A stretch of DNA of 8,031 nt, from positions 1,209 through 9,239 of the forward strand of contig PFUQ01000012.1 in the NCBI GenBank assembly GCA_002790175.1. The letters are read 5' to 3'. This document shows positions 6,016 to 8,031 of the stretch, piece by piece; the stretch's first letter is position 1; the number at the start of each line of letters is the position of its first letter. The notes beneath the pieces are model-generated. The model saw nothing but the letters and a program-made list of their open reading frames with translations. It did no database searches and had not been told where the DNA came from. The DNA is from Flavobacteriales bacterium CG_4_9_14_3_um_filter_32_8 (GTDB taxonomy: Bacteria; Bacteroidota; Bacteroidia; Flavobacteriales_E; Vicingaceae). The translations under genes were made by a program, and so were the position numbers.

Positions 6016-8031
6016 ATGGCTGAACAAGTAACGACAAAAAGATTAAGTAAAGTAGCAAGAGAGTTTAATGTTGGAATTCACACTCTTGTTGAGTTTTTGG
6101 CAACTAAAGGTTTTGATTTAGAAAGCAATCCTAATACAAAAATCGAACCTGAAGCCTATACCGTTTTACTGAATGAATTTCAATCAGAGAAAAGTGCAAA
6201 AGAAGAATCAAAAAAAGTTTCTATAGGAACAGAAAAAGAAACAATAACCTTAGCCAAAGTTCAAGCTACAGCTGTTGAAAAAGTAAAAGAAGAGCAAGAA
6301 CAAGAGCAAGAACAAGTTGTTGAAGATGAAATAAAAGAAGAAGCGAAAGATGTCGAAAAATCCAAGGATGTTAAAGTAATTGGTAAAATAGATTTAGGGA
6401 AATTAAATTTAAGAACTCGTCCAGAAAAAAGAAGTGAGGTTATTAAAAAAGAGGAAACTCAAATAGAAATAAAAGAGGAAGTTAAAGAAGAAGTTAAAGA
6501 AGAGATAACTAAGGAGATAAAAAAAGAACCCAACCATTCAGAAACAAGATCTAACGAAGAAATACTTACTAAGTATGAAAAACTAGATGCTCCTAAAGTT
6601 TTAGGAAAAATTGAATTACCTATAGAGAAAAAAAGTTCTACTCCGAATCCTGCAAAAATTGAACATCAAAATAAGAAAAAAAGAAAAAGAATTACTAGAA
6701 AAATTGACGTTGTAGCTACTGTAGAGGTTAAGAAAAAACCATTTACTAAAGGTAAAGGTAAAGAACGAGTAGAAAGAAAAGCAGAATTAACCGAACAAGA
6801 AGTTCAGGCTCAAATAAAAGAAACTTTAGCAAGATTAACTGGAGGAGGAAAAAGTAAAGGATCAAAATATAGAAAGGAAAAGAGAGTTGCCGCAAGTGAA
6901 CAAAAAGACATTGATTTAGAAATACAAGAAGCAGAAAAGAAAATAATTAAAGTAACCGAATTTGTTACTGTTACTGAATTGGCAAGTTTGATGAATATTG
7001 GTGTAAATGATATCATTGGAGCTTGTATGAGTTTAGGAATGTTTGTGTCAATTAATCAACGATTAGATGCGGAAACCCTTTCAATTATTGCAGAAGAGTA
7101 TGGCTTTTCGGTAGAATTTGTTTCTGCAACAGAAAATATTGACATCGATACTCAAGAAGAAGATGATCCAAAAGACTTACAAAACAGAGCACCAATTGTA
7201 ACTGTAATGGGACATGTTGATCATGGTAAAACATTATTGTTAGATTACATTAGAAGTGCAAATGTTGTTTCTGGTGAAGCTGGAGGAATAACACAACATA
7301 TAGGAGCCTACTCGGTTGAAGTTGGGGATGGTAAAAAAATCACTTTTTTAGATACACCAGGACATGAGGCTTTTACAGCAATGCGTGCCAGAGGAGCTCA
7401 AATTACGGATGTTGTAATTGTCGTTGTTGCCGCAGATGATAATGTGATGCCTCAAACCAAAGAGGCAATTAATCACGCTCAAGCAGCAGGAGTTCCTATA
7501 GTATTTGCATTTACTAAAATTGATAAACCAACTGCCAATCCCGATAAAATTAAAGAAGAACTTTCCGCTATGAATATACTAGTGGAAGATTGGGGTGGGA
7601 AATTTCAATGTCAAAACATTTCATCCAAAACAGGAGAAGGAATTGCTGACTTGTTAGAAAAAGTGTTGTTGGAAGCAGAAATTTTAGAATTAAAAGCAAA
7701 TCCAAACAAAAATGGAATAGGAACTGTTATTGAATCAGAATTAGATAAAGGCAAAGGATATGTTTCTACTATTTTGGTTCAAGGAGGTACTATAAAAGTA
7801 GGAGATGTTGTTTTAGCAGGTTGTTACAGTGGTAAAATAAAAGCCATGTTTAATGATAGAGGAGTAAAAATTATGAATGCAGGACCATCTATCCCTGTAT
7901 CTATTTTAGGATTAAATGGAGCACCAAGTGCTGGTGATAAGTTTCATGTAATGAATGATGAAAAAGAAGCTAGATCGATAGCCGAAAGAAGATTACAATT
8001 ACAAAGAGAACAAGGCGTTAGAACTAAAAAA
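6016..8031 (+). CDS. infB: Translation initiation factor IF2 (3' end cut by window)
   Basis: The frame runs for 672 codons to the window edge without a stop; an in-frame TAA (6007-6009) fixes ATG 6016 as the first start. Residues 4-55 form an IF2N domain ('KRLSKVAREFNVG'). A highly charged Lys/Glu-rich linker follows (about 60-310). A second IF2N-like domain lies at about 314-371 ('VTVTELASLMNIGVNDII'). The GTPase domain has G1 GHVDHGKT (399-406), G2 'GGITQHIGAY' (423-432), G3 DTPGHEAF (446-453), G4 TKID (500-503) and G5 SSKTGEGI (536-543). The beta-barrel domain II begins near 566 ('GIGTVIESELDKGKGYV'), and the window ends early in domain III. IF2 places initiator tRNA on the 30S subunit and drives subunit joining. 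G4 has Thr where IF2 normally has Asn. It lies 74 bases after nusA with no clear terminator or promoter between. Confidence 0.97.
   Translation, partial: MAEQVTTKRLSKVAREFNVGIHTLVEFLATKGFDLESNPNTKIEPEAYTVLLNEFQSEKSAKEESKKVSIGTEKETITLAKVQATAVEKVKEEQEQEQEQVVEDEIKEEAKDVEKSKDVKVIGKIDLGKLNLRTRPEKRSEVIKKEETQIEIKEEVKEEVKEEITKEIKKEPNHSETRSNEEILTKYEKLDAPKVLGKIELPIEKKSSTPNPAKIEHQNKKKRKRITRKIDVVATVEVKKKPFTKGKGKERVERKAELTEQEVQAQIKETLARLTGGGKSKGSKYRKEKRVAASEQKDIDLEIQEAEKKIIKVTEFVTVTELASLMNIGVNDIIGACMSLGMFVSINQRLDAETLSIIAEEYGFSVEFVSATENIDIDTQEEDDPKDLQNRAPIVTVMGHVDHGKTLLLDYIRSANVVSGEAGGITQHIGAYSVEVGDGKKITFLDTPGHEAFTAMRARGAQITDVVIVVVAADDNVMPQTKEAINHAQAAGVPIVFAFTKIDKPTANPDKIKEELSAMNILVEDWGGKFQCQNISSKTGEGIADLLEKVLLEAEILELKANPNKNGIGTVIESELDKGKGYVSTILVQGGTIKVGDVVLAGCYSGKIKAMFNDRGVKIMNAGPSIPVSILGLNGAPSAGDKFHVMNDEKEARSIAERRLQLQREQGVRTKK
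6292..6315 (+). repeat. Tandem 12-base repeat in the IF2 linker (EQEQ units)
   Basis: GAGCAAGAACAA occurs twice in perfect tandem, encoding residues 93-100 as alternating Glu and Gln. It lies in the charged, presumably disordered linker after the first IF2N domain, where length change should be tolerated. It looks like a recent slippage or duplication. Confidence 0.6.
6478..6501 (+). repeat. Tandem 12-base repeat in the IF2 linker (EVKE units)
   Basis: GAAGTTAAAGAA occurs twice in perfect tandem, encoding EVKE-EVKE at residues 155-162. Degenerate EIKEE and EITKE neighbours lie on both sides, so the whole patch probably grew by repeated short duplications. Confidence 0.6.

Noticed and set aside
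1..8031. Undescribed defence, mobile or secondary-metabolite system
   Set aside because: Every sizeable gene is either T9SS cargo or core translation/transcription machinery; there is no integrase, transposase, toxin-antitoxin pair or unknown cluster.

Overview
The window looks like chromosome from an AT-rich member of the Bacteroidota, probably near the Flavobacteriia. Three signals agree. Two proteins end in type IX secretion (T9SS) type A sorting domains with the 'YPNP' hallmark, a system confined to this phylum. Both housekeeping promoters fit the phylum's TTG/TTTG-N19-TAnnTTTG pattern. Starts are preceded by A-rich stretches rather than Shine-Dalgarno sequences. The genus cannot be told from this sequence.

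Layout, all genes on the + strand. (1) 2-1171: the 3' part of a gene for a secreted protein resembling Ca2+-dependent phosphoinositide phospholipase C, with a T9SS signal. (2) 1182-2798: a complete secreted seven-repeat beta-propeller-like protein, also with a T9SS signal, 10 bases after the first gene. (3) 2799-2924: a probable terminator and the promoter of the ribosomal protein cluster. (4) 2925-4107: rpsF, rpsR and rplI (bS6, bS18, bL9), with a 7-base-periodic repeat patch between rpsR and rplI. (5) 4108-4219: a second promoter, then a perfect terminator-type hairpin just before rimP. (6) 4220-8031: rimP, nusA and infB, with infB cut by the window end.

The first two genes would be exported through Sec and then T9SS to the surface or medium. 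The remaining genes form the core translation and transcription set: two small-subunit proteins that bind as a pair, one large-subunit protein, the 30S maturation factor RimP, the elongation/termination factor NusA and initiation factor IF2. There is no gap above 300 bases, and no tRNA, rRNA, CRISPR array or mobile element was recognised.

No new multi-gene system is evident. The most interesting region is the rimP leader. A promoter is followed by a 17-codon open frame that contains the whole terminator hairpin and whose stop codon overlaps the rimP start. This arrangement could act as a translation-sensing attenuator for an operon encoding both NusA and IF2. Other points worth a look are the heptamer array inside the ribosomal protein operon and a Thr in place of Asn in the G4 motif of IF2.
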